23,971 nucleotides of DNA from the NCBI GenBank assembly GCA_948517135.1, contig CAORJJ010000023.1, positions 1 through 23,971 of the forward strand. The letters run 5' to 3'. A model generated the notes under the pieces. The model was not told the DNA's origin. It did no database searches and worked only from the letters and a program-made list of their open reading frames with translations. Positions 23,305 through 23,971 of the stretch are shown here, piece by piece. The position numbers and the translations under genes were made by a program. The stretch comes from an uncultured Clostridia bacterium (GTDB lineage: Bacteria > Bacillota > Clostridia > TANB77 > CAG-508). Position 1 is the first letter of the stretch. Every line of letters begins with the position of its first letter.

Positions 23305-23971
23305 ATGATGAAATTAGTTTTTATGCAAAAGGAAAATTCAGATAATAAGGTTATAGAATCTAAGCATTTAGGAAATGATACTATATTTAAAAAATACAGT
23401 GTTTTTGAAAATGATATAATTAGAATAAAACCAAATGAAATTGTTTTACTAATAAAAAAAGGAATGCTTTTAGACATAAAAGAAGATGTTGGTGAATACT
23501 ATGTGAATGACCCAATTATTATTGATAAAGAATCTGCAGAAGAATTAAAAAATATAAAAATTAGAAAGTCAGAAGAAGAAAAGTTATGTGTATTATTCAT
23601 AAATGTTGATGTTTTAAAAAATAATAAATATATATTTAATGATCCAATAAAATATGTAGATTGGAAAAATGGGGAAGCTTCAGAAATCTATATAAAACTA
23701 GAGGGATTATATGACTTTAAAATAGAAAATCCAAAAAAATTTATTAGTCAAGTAATTGGTCTTAGAAGTATTTATACAAAACAAGAATTAGTTGAAAGAA
23801 TAAGAAAATATGTTTTAAATTCAATTGAAGAAGGAATAAATCAAATATCTAGAGAATATAAATTAGATGTAAACTATTTACCAGAAAACTCTAAAAAATT
23901 AGAAGTAAAATTAAAGCAAAATAAATATGATGAAAAACTTAGTGAGTATGGTGTTAAAATACCATATTTTG
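23305..23971 (+). CDS. YdjI-like SPFH/band-7 protein, 3' end outside the window
   Basis: An ATG at 23305 (or 23308) opens a frame that runs unbroken to the window edge (222 codons and one base). KPNEIVLLIKKGMLLDIKEDVGEY matches the opening of YdjI-type SPFH proteins (often labelled virion core protein): a residue block for an exposed beta strand followed by 'G-x-Y'. Later blocks DPIKYVDW, IYIKLEGLYDFKIENPKKFI, IRKYVLNSIEEGINQIS and LSEYGVKIPYF also follow that family. YdjI in B. subtilis belongs to the pspA-like ydjFGHI envelope-stress operon and helps place PspA at the membrane. In many relatives the C-terminus carries a zinc ribbon, which cannot be seen here. It starts 7 nt after the previous gene. 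The SD is weak (GAGGGAAG inside the preceding stop region). Confidence 0.75.
   Translation, partial: MMKLVFMQKENSDNKVIESKHLGNDTIFKKYSVFENDIIRIKPNEIVLLIKKGMLLDIKEDVGEYYVNDPIIIDKESAEELKNIKIRKSEEEKLCVLFINVDVLKNNKYIFNDPIKYVDWKNGEASEIYIKLEGLYDFKIENPKKFISQVIGLRSIYTKQELVERIRKYVLNSIEEGINQISREYKLDVNYLPENSKKLEVKLKQNKYDEKLSEYGVKIPYF

Overview
This 24 kb window is very AT-rich, with AGA as the dominant Arg codon, strong Shine-Dalgarno (SD) sites and TAA stops almost throughout. Every credible gene lies on the + strand. A T-box leader, MltG, TsaD, a YdjI-like SPFH protein and zinc-ribbon/bPH2 proteins point to a low-GC Bacillota (Firmicutes), most likely a clostridial lineage and possibly an uncultured gut one. 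The sequence alone does not fix the species. I see no rRNA, tRNA, CRISPR array or autonomous transposase.

Layout. (1) 1-2280: a membrane-anchored SH3/GH18-like protein abutting mltG (cell-wall glycan trimming). (2) 2297-3630: a tandem pair of paralogous zinc-ribbon/bPH2 membrane proteins with their own promoter and terminator. (3) 3650-4140: a compositionally foreign mini-locus, with a consensus promoter and a 124-codon reading frame broken by an in-frame TAG. (4) 4186-6351: T-box-controlled aspS, which needs a +1 frameshift. (5) 6352-7806: a zincin and an acidic small protein, closed by a long hairpin that resembles a mobile repeat. (6) 7817-9759: lysS plus a small membrane protein. (7) 9791-17446: a long co-directional group of M50 protease, tsaD, metallophosphoesterase, a second zincin, a 72-aa protein, lepA (EF4) and rlmB. 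This group is mostly translation and tRNA/rRNA-modification housekeeping, interleaved with unknowns. (8) 17356-20570: a DUF1846 gene, which also needs a +1 frameshift, followed closely by pyrG. (9) 20644-23971: a protein made of eight ~76-residue repeats with C-terminal HTH-like segments, a 1-nt-overlapping partner with an HTH-like end, and the start of a YdjI-like SPFH protein.

The most interesting signal is recoding. Two conserved single-copy-type genes, aspS and the DUF1846 gene, are each broken by exactly one extra base. Both breaks lie at the same in-frame context, CGG AAA AGY. CGG is not used in frame by any other native gene here; its only other in-frame occurrence is in the foreign TAG-interrupted ORF. 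This could be +1 frameshifting at a starved or unassigned CGG codon, or a motif-specific sequencing or assembly error. Raw reads, the tRNA-Arg(CCG) inventory and sister genomes would separate these. Second in interest are the eight-repeat HTH-like protein with its coupled partner and the T-box leader whose specifier loop does not show an Asp codon.
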